Assembly (NCBI RefSeq): GCF_002097715.1
Contig: NZ_CP020738.1
Span: 2,232,001 to 2,296,000 of the forward strand
Length of the DNA stretch: 64,000 bases
Direction: 5' to 3'
DNA from: Burkholderia ubonensis subsp. mesacidophila
GTDB taxonomy: Bacteria > Pseudomonadota > Gammaproteobacteria > Burkholderiales > Burkholderiaceae
Part shown: one piece after another, positions 43,480-51,835 of the stretch
Numbering within the stretch: position 1 is the first letter of the stretch
Layout of the letters: the number at the start of each line of letters is the position of its first letter
Made by a program: the position numbers and the translations under genes
Notes under the pieces: generated by a model
What the model saw: only the letters and a program-made list of their open reading frames with translations
What the model was told of the DNA's origin: nothing
Database searches by the model: none

Positions 43480-44722
43480 TCTTTGCCCCGTTGAAAAGAG
43501 TGTCGCCGTCCGCGACCGGAGGGAGGTTTTCCGCCCTCCGCACTTCGTTTTTCGACATCCAACCCGGTTCGCCGGCCCGGCCGAGCGCCGATCGATACGC
43601 GTCGTATCGCGATTTCGTATCGCCCCGCAACAACGGCGTCGCGTCGTAGGCAACCTTCGATTTCCCGCGAACCGCCGTTTTCCGATTGAATTCCTGCTCG
43701 ATCTTCGTCATGTGACGGCCGAGCGTGTACCGAACGAATCCGGTGCCGAGTTGCTCCAGCCCGTTACCGAAACTGGTTTGCTTTTCCAGCTGGCCGACCA
43801 TGTACGGCGGCACACCGAAGATGCGGGCAACCTCTTCGACCGACAGTTTTTCGCGCTCCAGCAATTGCGCGTCCGCCGCGGTCATACTGATCTGCGACAC
43901 CTTCAATCCACCACCGATTACAACCGGCGCATTGGAATTGTCGAGGCCGCTGTATCGCTCGCGCCATTGCTCGCGAATCAAATCGACCTGATCGCGGTCG
44001 ACCTTCGCATCCGTCGACAACACGATGTCAGGCCGCAGGCCGTCCGTCAGGATGTTCTCGGCAACTTCGTTCGACGCGAGCGCCGTGCTGACCGGCTGTC
44101 GCAATACGTGCTGGATCTGCGACATGCCGCGCAGGCCGTCGAACCCCGGGCCGGGCACGTGAATCATGTCGTCCTGGTCCACCGTCTCCGTCGTGCCGTC
44201 GACGTTGACGATTTGATAAATCAGGCGATCGTCGTGAAGCATCGGCGAGACGTTGAGCGGGTGAAGAGGCTCAATCGACTCAATCTGAGCAGAGAAAATC
44301 GACGGTCGATGCAGACGCATGTACAGATTTCCGCGAAGCAGCAACGCCTGTGCTGAAAATTCCCACGCGAGCGCCGCCGACCACCGCGGATGCATCTCTT
44401 CGTTCAACATGTGCCACATGTCGCCACGCACCGGCGTCGACAGATCACCGTTGACGGTATAGGTCTGCAACACAAGCTGGCCGAGCGCCCCGCCGATCAA
44501 GCTCACGCACGCGTACACGGCACCGATTGCCATCGCACTGCGCTCGCTCACCGACCGGCCTCGCGGCAATCCGCCCGCTAGCCACCCGTACCCCTCCGTT
44601 CCAGCGACCATTTCCGAGATCGGGATCGACTTCCCCGTCGACGCCTGCACCTCGCGTTCAGCCTGACGCTTCGCACGCCATTCATTTAGGATCGACGACC
44701 CTGCGTTATTCGGGATGCTCAT
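43448..44722 (-). CDS. Portal protein (HK97 gp3-like)
   Basis: The 424-residue portal has the conserved pattern AIGAVYACVSLIGGALGQLVL, then WRERYSGLDNSNAPVVIGGG and VARIFGVPPYMVG. It forms the dodecameric DNA gateway of the head. It overlaps terminase by four bases and the protease by 32. Confidence 0.95.
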   Translation of the reverse strand: MSIPNNAGSSILNEWRAKRQAEREVQASTGKSIPISEMVAGTEGYGWLAGGLPRGRSVSERSAMAIGAVYACVSLIGGALGQLVLQTYTVNGDLSTPVRGDMWHMLNEEMHPRWSAALAWEFSAQALLLRGNLYMRLHRPSIFSAQIESIEPLHPLNVSPMLHDDRLIYQIVNVDGTTETVDQDDMIHVPGPGFDGLRGMSQIQHVLRQPVSTALASNEVAENILTDGLRPDIVLSTDAKVDRDQVDLIREQWRERYSGLDNSNAPVVIGGGLKVSQISMTAADAQLLEREKLSVEEVARIFGVPPYMVGQLEKQTSFGNGLEQLGTGFVRYTLGRHMTKIEQEFNRKTAVRGKSKVAYDATPLLRGDTKSRYDAYRSALGRAGEPGWMSKNEVRRAENLPPVADGDTLFNGAKNAEPATQAAE

Positions 44723-46545
44723 ATCACAATAATTTCCGGCGTCGGGTCCGGCTGGTGAACAAGCGCGCGCGTCATTGCCATACAGGTCGCAACGATCGGA
44801 TCGATGCGGCCCTCAGACGTTTTCTTGTTCGGCCGAATGTTTTCGTTCGTGTCGAGAAGCAGCGACACATTGCTTGCGCACCACCGATAGACCGGGTTCG
44901 CGTTATGACGAAAGCGGTTGCTGTATACAAGTCGCTCGAGCAGCTTTGATCCGGGCGTCAACCCGCTGAAGTTCTGCGGCACCTGAACCATCGGCACGTC
45001 GTCTTCCATCAGCTCGTTTGCCAGATGCGTCGCGTTCCATACGTCAAACGCAACCTCCTGCACGTCGAATACACTGCATGCAGCCTTGATCGTCTTGCGC
45101 ACGGCGGCATAGTCGAGCACGTTGCCTTCCGTTACCGTCAACCAGCCCGCGTCTTTCCACTTCGCGTATGGCGCCGCGTCGCTATGCGACTGTTCGTCGA
45201 CCTTCGCCTGCGGGCAGAAGATCCACACGAGCACAAACCATTCGCCGCTATCGAGATCGTCGGGCGGAAACACGAGCGCGAACGATGTCAGGTCGCGCGT
45301 GCTCGAGAGGTCGAGGCCGCCGAAGCACGTCCGACCACGCAGCTCGCGCGGATCGAACGGCACACCACCGAGATCCCAGATACGAATATCGAACCAGCTC
45401 ATCGCACCGTTAACCCAGATATTCAGGTCTTTGGTGAGATAGTTCGCCTTCGCGCTCGGTAGCGTCGCAGCCTTGGTCGCCTGAGCCACCATATATTCGT
45501 GCGTCTTGGCGCTCCCCAGGCTTGGGTTTGCCTTGCGCCAGACAGCCGGATCGAACGGATCGTCGCCGTCGTCGAGCGTGAAAATCACGCCGAAAAACGT
45601 ATCGTCGACGATGTCTCCGCGCAAAATCTGCACGAGATAGCTGCGGATCTCCGTACAGATACCGTCGAGGATGTAACCGGCCGTCGTAATCGCGCCGATC
45701 AACGGCTGCTCCCGGGCACCGAGCGCAGACTCCATCACATCCCACACTTCACGCGTGCGATGCGCGTGCAGCTCGTCAACCACGATCGCGCTCGGATTCA
45801 GCCCGTCAAGCGATTCGGCGTTCGCCGGCAGCGGCTTGAATACACCTCCGCCGGCCGCGATGCGCTCCTGGTTTGTGCCGTCGTAAATCTTGACCGACCG
45901 CGAAAACCGCGGCGAGCGCTTCGCCCGCCGCTTGTAATTTTCGAGCGCTGGCTTGAACACGCTCATTGCCTGCTCGCGCGTCGTCGCGATCGTGTAAACC
46001 TCGGCCCCGATCTCCCGATCCATCAGGAACAAGTAGTCGGCTTCGCCCGCCTTCCACGTCGACTTGCCGTTCTTCCGCGCAACCTCTTCGTAGCTCGTGC
46101 GAAAGCGGCGCAACCCTGAACTACGGCGACGCCACCCCATTCGAACGGCAGTCGAGAACAACTGCCATGCGTCGAGCTTGAGCGGAGTCCGCGCCAATTT
46201 CCCCTTGATGTGTTGAAACTGCGTCTCGATCCAGTCGATGCAGTGCCATGCATGCGACGGACTGAAAACATAGCCGCGCGATGGCGCGTCGATCAAATCC
46301 TCGTAATGCCGAAGCACCGCGAGAAATTCGAATTCGCCCGCGACGATCTCGCCGCGCAGCATCGGCAGGCCGTATTCAACGTCCCACCGTTCAAGCGCAG
46401 CCGGCGTCAGGCGTGCGAGACGCTCGGATGTGACTGCGCGTGCTCCAGAATTTGATCGAACAAATCGTCCTGCGGATCGTCCGGCTCCATCTTGGATTTC
46501 GCGATCAGCATCGACGGTAACGTCAGGCAGGCTTCCGGCAGACAT
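44719..46545 (-). CDS. Terminase large subunit
   Basis: The 608-residue packaging motor has an ATPase domain with a Walker A-like EVARKNGKSTWKAG and Walker B AIVVDELHAH. The RNase H-like nuclease has FGGLDLSSTRDLTSFAL and later acidic residues (VQEVAFDVWNATHLANELME). The first ATG overlaps the small subunit by about 139 bp, so a later non-ATG start is possible, though none has a clear ribosome-binding site. Confidence 0.93.
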   Translation of the reverse strand: MSAGSLPDVTVDADREIQDGAGRSAGRFVRSNSGARAVTSERLARLTPAALERWDVEYGLPMLRGEIVAGEFEFLAVLRHYEDLIDAPSRGYVFSPSHAWHCIDWIETQFQHIKGKLARTPLKLDAWQLFSTAVRMGWRRRSSGLRRFRTSYEEVARKNGKSTWKAGEADYLFLMDREIGAEVYTIATTREQAMSVFKPALENYKRRAKRSPRFSRSVKIYDGTNQERIAAGGGVFKPLPANAESLDGLNPSAIVVDELHAHRTREVWDVMESALGAREQPLIGAITTAGYILDGICTEIRSYLVQILRGDIVDDTFFGVIFTLDDGDDPFDPAVWRKANPSLGSAKTHEYMVAQATKAATLPSAKANYLTKDLNIWVNGAMSWFDIRIWDLGGVPFDPRELRGRTCFGGLDLSSTRDLTSFALVFPPDDLDSGEWFVLVWIFCPQAKVDEQSHSDAAPYAKWKDAGWLTVTEGNVLDYAAVRKTIKAACSVFDVQEVAFDVWNATHLANELMEDDVPMVQVPQNFSGLTPGSKLLERLVYSNRFRHNANPVYRWCASNVSLLLDTNENIRPNKKTSEGRIDPIVATCMAMTRALVHQPDPTPEIIVI

Positions 46546-46910
46546 TTCAGCAATCCGTCCTTCAGCGCCTTCGCCGCGTAGTACAACTGGTGCGGCTGAA
46601 CATGGCCGTTCGGCGTCGTCACCATGAACGAGCCATTGTTGAGTTTTTCGAAATCGCGCAGCTGCAGCTCGGCTTTCACCCAGCGCACGAAGTCAATGCA
46701 CACGATCGCGAGCACGACGCCCGCAGTCTTGTGCGGCACGCCTTCGTCGCGCAGTGCCATGCACAAGTAGTCCCACACCTTGCGATGCGACGACTCGAAG
46801 TGCACGCCGGGCGGCGGTGACGGCGACTCGATTCGCTTTCCGACACGATTCGAGGCGGTAGAAGGTTCGACGCCCGCGCCGGGCGTCACATTCGAATCAA
46901 TCGGCCCCAT
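46407..46910 (-). CDS. Terminase small subunit (P27-like)
   Basis: The 167-residue protein lies directly before the large subunit. It has a helical core (SHRKVWDYLCMALRDEGVPHKTAGVVLAIVCIDFVRWVKAE) and a C-terminal acidic tail (DPQDDLFDQILEHAQ). The ATG at 46910 (MGPIDSNVTPGAG) is preferred over a GTG at 46949 that lies inside a perfect hairpin. It recognises the cos/pac site. Confidence 0.82.
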   Translation of the reverse strand: MGPIDSNVTPGAGVEPSTASNRVGKRIESPSPPPGVHFESSHRKVWDYLCMALRDEGVPHKTAGVVLAIVCIDFVRWVKAELQLRDFEKLNNGSFMVTTPNGHVQPHQLYYAAKALKDGLLKCLPEACLTLPSMLIAKSKMEPDDPQDDLFDQILEHAQSHPSVSHA

Positions 46911-46938
46911 GAGGCGCTCCCGTTGTAATCGAGACTCG

Positions 46939-46958
46939 AAACGAGTCACGACTCGTTT
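46939..46958. repeat. Perfect hairpin upstream of terminase small subunit
   Basis: AAACGAGT-CACG-ACTCGTTT is an 8+4+8 inverted repeat 28 bp before the small-subunit start. It may sequester the ribosome-binding region or form part of a packaging site. Confidence 0.5.
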
Positions 46959-46982
46959 TAGCCTCTCTATGGGTGAGATTCT

Positions 46983-47160
46983 TTAACCCCCCCCTCTCTG
47001 AAAAGTGCTCGCCGAAAATCTGGCCCTGAACGGGCGGTCCCGGCTGGTTTCGGCCCAAGAAAAACACCCCCCGCCCGCACCATGGCGGTGCACCGGGAAG
47101 GCGGGCAGAAAAATCGTGAAATCGCCGAAGATGCGCGAAGATGTCTCGCGAGCGCCGGGC
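46983..47160. other. HNH-terminase intergenic region, candidate cos site
   Basis: About 180 bp contain a run of eight to nine C residues (46986-46994) and, at about 47069-47106, the dyad CGCCCGC...GGCGGGC around ACCATGGCGGTGC. In HK97-like cos phages the cohesive end lies between HNH and the small terminase. No gene is recognisable here. Confidence 0.4.
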
Positions 47161-47526
47161 CTAGCCCTTGGGACCGCCGTGCGACTCGCGGCCGGTCTTC
47201 AACTGATGGCACGCGCGACAGATCGCCTCGAGATTCGACTCGTCGTCGGTCCCGCCGCTCGCCTTGTTCACCTTGTGGTCGACCATGCTCGCTGCACGCA
47301 ACCGACCGGCACGCTTGCACGGCTGGCACATCCCGTTGTCACGCTTGAGAATCGTCTTTCGCAGCTTGTCCCACCGCGCGCCGTATCCACGTTGATGACG
47401 ATTGCCGCGCTCACGATCGGACTGCCATCCGATCGACTCGCGCGCATGCTCTTCGCAGTAACCCGGCTCGTCGAGCAGTCGACCACATCCGAAGTGCCGG
47501 CATGATGTTGGCGCTTTCTTCGGCAT
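47161..47526 (-). CDS. HNH endonuclease
   Basis: The 121-residue nuclease has two zinc knuckles (C67/C70 and C103/C106) and the HNH residues H84 (MVDHKVNKA), N98 (DESNLEAI) and H107 (CRACHQLK). HNH proteins next to terminase are needed for specific cleavage of packaged DNA in HK97-type phages. Confidence 0.92.
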   Translation of the reverse strand: MPKKAPTSCRHFGCGRLLDEPGYCEEHARESIGWQSDRERGNRHQRGYGARWDKLRKTILKRDNGMCQPCKRAGRLRAASMVDHKVNKASGGTDDESNLEAICRACHQLKTGRESHGGPKG

Positions 47527-47718
47527 TCATAACTCGCGAGATTGTGCTGCGAATTTCGCCGACAAGGCCGCATCGGCGATTTGACGCGCAGCGCGCTCGT
47601 TGTCGATTCGCGCCGACAGCGCGTCGAGTTGCGCCACGGTCGGTGCCCGTTCGTTGCTTCGAAGTTCGAGCGCGGGCTGTACCAGCCACAACACCAGGCG
47701 CGCGTAGAGTCGTTTCAT
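47527..47718 (-). CDS. Small phage protein upstream of HNH
   Basis: The 63-residue protein (MKRLYARLVLWLVQPALELRS) has an amphipathic or membrane-dipping N-terminal helix and a coiled-coil C-terminal part. It ends one base before the HNH start. Its reading frame is the first after the terminator at 47758. Function unknown. Confidence 0.6.
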   Translation of the reverse strand: MKRLYARLVLWLVQPALELRSNERAPTVAQLDALSARIDNERAARQIADAALSAKFAAQSREL

Positions 47719-47757
47719 GGTCCCCCCTCGGACATCGCGCATCGGCGAGCCCAATGC

Positions 47758-47789
47758 AAAAAGCCCCGACGCTTTCGCAGTCGAGGCTT
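47758..47789 (-). terminator. Terminator between the Q-like gene and the late operon
   Basis: On the minus strand AAGCC-T-CGAC and GTCG-G-GGCTT form a 9-bp stem with one mismatch, followed by TTTTT. It lies just before the HNH-terminase late genes, where Q-type antiterminators act. Confidence 0.75.
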
Positions 47790-47881
47790 CGTGATTCTTC
47801 CGGGCGAGCGACGGTCCGGCAAAGGCCGCACGCACTCGGTAAAACTCACCGGATCAAATTGTGGAACGAAGTGTAGAACAG

Positions 47882-48289
47882 CTATTTCGATTCCGCAACA
47901 CCTTCCGTCAACTTGTCGATCACCGCCTGCATCGACACATACCGAGGCGCCGGCACTTTCAGCTTCTCATCAACGGCGCGCTTGGCATGCGTGAGCGCGA
48001 AATCGAAGATCGACGTCGGCCGCACCTTAAGGCCAAGACGCCGGCAGATCACGAAAGGCGGCTTGCTCCACACGTAATGCATCTGCAGTAGCTTTCGGTC
48101 GAGCGGCATCACCTTGCGCACCGCGACCTCTACCCTGTTCGCATCCTCAAGATCGATGGTCGAGTCGATCGCACGACCGCCCACTGACGGAAAGTAGATA
48201 TTCGCGACAAGCGAATCGCCGCCACTGTCGCCACCGCCACCGTTCCGCTGCGCGCGGGCCCAATTTTCCAATCGCTTCTCAATCGACAT
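47882..48289 (-). CDS. Q-like antitermination / late regulator protein
   Basis: The 135-residue protein has a central segment (VRKVMPLDRKLLQMHYVWSKPPFVICRRLGLKVRP) with a helix-turn-helix resembling small phage antitermination proteins (region-4-like). It is the last gene of the replication operon and immediately precedes a terminator and the late genes, which is the location of lambda Q. DNA target not known. Confidence 0.7.
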   Translation of the reverse strand: MSIEKRLENWARAQRNGGGGDSGGDSLVANIYFPSVGGRAIDSTIDLEDANRVEVAVRKVMPLDRKLLQMHYVWSKPPFVICRRLGLKVRPTSIFDFALTHAKRAVDEKLKVPAPRYVSMQAVIDKLTEGVAESK

Positions 48290-48301
48290 GTATCCCCCGC
48301 A

Positions 48302-49354
48302 TCAATTTTCGTAAAGGCCGACGTGCAGCCGGCAGTAGCCGCGGCGCGCCGAGCCCGCTCCGAGAATGGATGTCGCCGCGTTGCTACACCGCTCACCGTT
48401 TTCGCCAACGTGCGCACAGCGTCGATCGTCCTGCGCCCGCTGTTTCGTCGGATCGTGTTGACGCGCCAACGCATGATTTCGCTTCGTGCGCAGCTGCTCC
48501 CAGTGCTTTTTCAGCCGAGCCGGATCGAGAATCACCGTGCGCCAAAAGCCGTCCTGCAATGCCCACGTCCACAGCTTTACGATCTGAGACTCTTCGAATC
48601 CGTCAGTCAGCATTTCGTCGACAACGGCAGCCCATTCAACGAGGTTCGGCGCGGCCGCACCCGGATCGCTGTCGTGAAGCCGACGCGCCATCCATGCCGC
48701 AAGCTTTGCCACTGCCTCTTGACGATCTTCCTCTCTGCCCGTACCCTCGCCCCCCAGGTATACCGACGTCGTTTGAGAGAGAGATAACGCTTCGTAATTT
48801 CTATTCATTGGGTTGTTAGTTGGAACGTGGTTCCTGTAACTCCCCGATTCCCCCGCCGAATTGCCTAATCCGTGAGCATCTAGTGAACCACGTTCCAGCA
48901 ACTCACCCGAGTTACCGGAACGTGGTCCCGAATTGCCTACTTTTTGAGCATCTTCGGAACGTAGTTCATCAAACTGCCCGGAGTTACCAGAACGTCGTTC
49001 CGATTCGTCCGCCTGTACGCCCGCAATGTCGAGGCTAAGATCATCGCGTGCACGCCGGGCAACATCCCCCGGCACCGTAAGACGGTAGTGGCCGTGCGCC
49101 CACTTCCGCCCACTTTTCCGCGACTTCCACCGCCTAATCCAGCCCTCGGCCTCTGCCACATCGAGGTGCTTCGTGACGGCCCGCGTCGAAAGCGTCGCGC
49201 GATCTGCAATCTGATCGATCGACGGCCAGCACGTGTCGTCAATCGAACTGGCGTACTCTGCAATGACGAACAATACGAGCTTTGTCGTGCTCGGCAGGTC
49301 GCTCGCAGTCATCGCGCGTCGCCAAGTAAACGATGTTGGCACTCCCGCCATCAA
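48302..49354 (-). CDS. Phage replication initiator (winged-helix, gpO-like) with internal origin
   Basis: The 350-residue protein has an N-terminal winged helix (about residues 10-85; TKLVLFVIAEYASSIDDTCWPSIDQIADRATLSTRAVTKHL). The central repeat region (about 118-178; NSG..DE..SEDAQKVGNSG-type) is encoded by the iterons. The C-terminal part contains a helical domain and a Cys/His cluster (CAHVGENGERCSN...GYCRLHVG) that may bind zinc. It overlaps dnaB by four bases. Layout and embedded repeats match lambda O-type initiators. Confidence 0.8.
   Translation of the reverse strand: MMAGVPTSFTWRRAMTASDLPSTTKLVLFVIAEYASSIDDTCWPSIDQIADRATLSTRAVTKHLDVAEAEGWIRRWKSRKSGRKWAHGHYRLTVPGDVARRARDDLSLDIAGVQADESERRSGNSGQFDELRSEDAQKVGNSGPRSGNSGELLERGSLDAHGLGNSAGESGSYRNHVPTNNPMNRNYEALSLSQTTSVYLGGEGTGREEDRQEAVAKLAAWMARRLHDSDPGAAAPNLVEWAAVVDEMLTDGFEESQIVKLWTWALQDGFWRTVILDPARLKKHWEQLRTKRNHALARQHDPTKQRAQDDRRCAHVGENGERCSNAATSILGAGSARRGYCRLHVGLYEN
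48822..49001. repeat. Iterons, probable phage replication origin
   Basis: Five palindromic 13-mers of form GGAACGTNGTTCC lie at 48822, 48884 (inverted orientation), 48917, 48956 and 48989. They form a tandem 72-bp duplication (48858-48929 and 48930-49001). An A+T-richer stretch (48798-48821) lies beside them. Repeats inside the initiator gene are the lambda origin plan. Confidence 0.75.
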
Positions 49355-50721
49355 TATTCCCCTGTAGGTTCTGCAAAATTCTCGAATCTTGCTAATTCAT
49401 TTCGGAATGCCAATCTCACCGTAGCAAGTGGCCCATTCCGTTGCTTCGCGATAATTAGCTCTGCGGTTCCCCGGTCCGCGCTGTCCGGGTTGTACACCTC
49501 GTCTCGGTAAATGAACTGAATAACGTCAGCGTCCTGCTCGATCGCACCCGACTCGCGAAGATCGGACATCATCGGTCGCTTGTTCGGTCGCTGCTCGAGC
49601 CCGCGATTTAGCTGCGACAGCGCAATTACAGGCGCGTCGAATTCCTTAGCCGTCTTTTTCAACTCACGCGATATCTGCGATACCTCGGTGGTCCGGTTTT
49701 CGCCCGATGCGCCGTCCCCGGACATCAACTGCAGATAATCGACGATGATCAAGCCGAGCTTGCTGCCAATTTGCCTCTGCAGGCGACGGAGCTTTGCCTT
49801 GAACTGCAATGGGGTGATCGATGAGCTATCGAGCACATAAACTGGCGCGTCAACCAAGACCTGCGTTCCGTGCGTCAATCTCGACCAGTCGTCGTCGCGG
49901 AGACTCGCCGTTCGCAGCTTGTGCTGATTAATGCGAGACGTGCCGGCTAGCATCCGTGTCGCCAGCTGTTCGTCCGGCATTTCCAACGACAGCACCGCAA
50001 CAGGCATTCGCAATTCGACTGCTACGTGCTCGGCGATGTTCATCGCGTACGAGGTTTTCCCCATTGAGGGGCGACCGGCAACGATGATTAGCTCACCACC
50101 GTGCATCCCGTCGGTATGGCGATCGAGGTCGACAAATCCTGTTGCGGTTCCGCCGATTTGCGCAGCGCCGCCTGCGTGATAACGCTCGTCGATTTGCTGA
50201 ATCACGGACGTCAGCGCAGCCGAGATCGGGCGAAATTCGTCATCGGCCGAACTACTCGTATCCGCGATCTTTAGCAGCTCGCCCTGCACAAGATCCAACA
50301 GTTCAACGGGCGATTTGCCACCGGGCTTCAAAACGGCATCGCGCAGGCGTTCAGACACGCGCAGCATCCGCCTCGAAATCGAGCGGTTGCGAACAATCTC
50401 CGCGTAATGCCGGACACCAGCTGCGCTAGGCGTTGCGTGCACCAGGTCATTCAAGAATGCGAGCGGCTGATCGACCCTTGCATCAATGGAATGCAGCCGC
50501 TCAAACACCGTCACAACGTCCGCGATCGCGCCACGCTGAATGAGCTCGCGAATTGCTTTGAACACAAGCGCATGCTCGGCGATAGTGAAATCCACCTCGG
50601 AGACGATGCCCGCTATTTCCTCAAGCGCTCCGTTATCGAGCAACAGCGCGCCGAGGATGCTTTGTTCGGCTTCGGGCGCCGACGTACGGGCGTGCGCATC
50701 CAATGGGTCGTGTGCGCCCAT
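49351..50721 (-). CDS. Replicative DNA helicase (DnaB family)
   Basis: The 456-residue helicase has the DnaB N-terminal domain (PEAEQSILGALLLDN) and RecA-like core with Walker A GRPSMGKTSYAMNIA, Walker B GLIIVDYLQLMSG and the Q/R motifs ALSQLNRGLEQRPNKRPMMSDLRESGAIEQDADVI. It loads at the origin through the neighbouring initiator. Complete compared with bacterial DnaB (about 460-470). Confidence 0.95.
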   Translation of the reverse strand: MGAHDPLDAHARTSAPEAEQSILGALLLDNGALEEIAGIVSEVDFTIAEHALVFKAIRELIQRGAIADVVTVFERLHSIDARVDQPLAFLNDLVHATPSAAGVRHYAEIVRNRSISRRMLRVSERLRDAVLKPGGKSPVELLDLVQGELLKIADTSSSADDEFRPISAALTSVIQQIDERYHAGGAAQIGGTATGFVDLDRHTDGMHGGELIIVAGRPSMGKTSYAMNIAEHVAVELRMPVAVLSLEMPDEQLATRMLAGTSRINQHKLRTASLRDDDWSRLTHGTQVLVDAPVYVLDSSSITPLQFKAKLRRLQRQIGSKLGLIIVDYLQLMSGDGASGENRTTEVSQISRELKKTAKEFDAPVIALSQLNRGLEQRPNKRPMMSDLRESGAIEQDADVIQFIYRDEVYNPDSADRGTAELIIAKQRNGPLATVRLAFRNELARFENFAEPTGEY

Positions 50722-50747
50722 TTGGAAAACCTCCGGGAATTTACTGA

Positions 50748-51299
50748 TTACGAACCGCGACGGCGACGCGAACTGTTCGCCGCATTCTTTGCAATGGCGA
50801 TCGTTTGCTCGATCTGCTGTTGTGCAGCTCGGCCGGATCGCTCGATTGCCTCGGCTTCGCGTCGATCGATCACGCCATCGTCCGACGCACGCCGAACATC
50901 TTCAGCAAGGCTGCCCGCCTTCGCGCTCACCGTGAGCGCCGAGTCGAGCAGTGCACGCACGGTGTCGGTCCCCGTTGCAGTCGGCGTCTCCGCCGAAATG
51001 AGGCCGAATCGCGCATTAAACGCATGCACCGCGTCGAGCGCATGTGGCTGGTTTTTGTCGAGCATCCACTCGACCAGAAGCTCGAACATTTCCCCGGAAA
51101 GTCGAGTGTCGCAAGCTTCGCGCAACCTGAGACGGAGTGATTCGCCGGTAATTCGGATGCCGCGCCGATCCGTCAAATAGCGGGCGGCATCCTCTACCTT
51201 TCCCGGTGTCTTCAGGACCGACGCGTAGAGCACGTCGATCCAAGCCGTTTGGCTGTTTTGGTGAGTCACAATTTCCCCTTGAATTTCACCGAATTTCAT
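50748..51299 (-). CDS. CII / CP76-like phage regulatory protein
   Basis: The 183-residue protein starts at ATG 51299 (MKFGEIQGEIVTHQNSQ). The segment VEDAARYLTDRRGIRITGESLRLRLREA resembles phage CII proteins of the CP76 type, and a C-terminal coiled-coil with RREAEAIERSGRAAQQQIEQ follows. Its position between Cro-like and DnaB fits CII. It may control lysogeny through a promoter not identified. Confidence 0.7.
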   Translation of the reverse strand: MKFGEIQGEIVTHQNSQTAWIDVLYASVLKTPGKVEDAARYLTDRRGIRITGESLRLRLREACDTRLSGEMFELLVEWMLDKNQPHALDAVHAFNARFGLISAETPTATGTDTVRALLDSALTVSAKAGSLAEDVRRASDDGVIDRREAEAIERSGRAAQQQIEQTIAIAKNAANSSRRRRGS

Positions 51300-51357
51300 C
51301 CTGTTAACGTGCCAGCGTTTTCGAGAGAATTGCCCCATCGCCAAACGGAGCACCATC

Positions 51358-51621
51358 ATGAAAATGCAGAAATTCAGAATTCAGCACGCAACAGCGACCC
51401 CGAAGCCACAACTCAAACGACACATGCGCGACGCGATCCAGCGCGCCGTGAACGAGGCGAAGACCTCACGCTCGTTTGCGGCATTTATGCGACGGACCTG
51501 CGACGCGACTCCGACTGAATGCGTGCACGATTGCGTGACACGTTCCCGGCTACGCCACTCCGATCCGAGCGATCGCACGGCCCTAGGCCAACGAGCACGT
51601 CCGGCCGTGCAACAGAAATGA
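51358..51621 (+). CDS. Possible small basic protein, antisense to the early left transcript
   Basis: An 87-codon plus-strand frame has ACGGAG seven bases before its ATG and a basic N-terminus (MKMQKFRIQHATATPKPQLK). It fills an otherwise empty stretch (51300-51484) and overlaps the Cro-like 3' end in antisense. It may be a real small gene or chance; no homology recognised. Confidence 0.3.
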   Translation: MKMQKFRIQHATATPKPQLKRHMRDAIQRAVNEAKTSRSFAAFMRRTCDATPTECVHDCVTRSRLRHSDPSDRTALGQRARPAVQQK

Positions 51622-51766
51622 ACTGCATCCTTGGCTTCGGGATACCGTTCCGCCGCCACTGAGACACGGCCGCGTCATCGATCTCGAAGAGATCAGCGAC
51701 AGCCCCGGTCCCGCCCAATCGATCGATGATTTCGCTCGCGTACGCGATGCGCAGGTCGTTTTCCAT
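51485..51766 (-). CDS. Cro-like helix-turn-helix regulator
   Basis: The 93-residue protein has an N-terminal HTH of the YdaS/Cro kind (IIDRLGGTGAVADLFEIDDAAVSQWRRNGIPKPRM). It is the first gene of the leftward early transcript, divergent from the CI-like gene, with the 25-bp operator directly upstream. It probably competes with CI at the operators. The C-terminal 35 residues are low-complexity. Confidence 0.78.
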   Translation of the reverse strand: MENDLRIAYASEIIDRLGGTGAVADLFEIDDAAVSQWRRNGIPKPRMQFISVARPDVLVGLGPCDRSDRSGVAGNVSRNRARIQSESRRRSVA

Positions 51767-51771
51767 GGACG

Positions 51772-51796
51772 GAATTTAAGCACACTTAATTTCAAA
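51772..51796 (-). promoter_or_regulatory. Leftward early promoter/operator (OL-type)
   Basis: The minus strand carries a 25-bp sequence with the dyad TTAAG-TGTG-CTTAA (51776-51789), identical at 24 of 25 positions to 52616-52640. TTAAAT inside it, 17 bp from TTCACT, makes a plausible promoter reading into the Cro-like gene. Confidence 0.8.
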
Positions 51797-51835
51797 AGTG
51801 AAGTGCTCTTACTCGTCAAGGTTTAGCCTGCTGAA

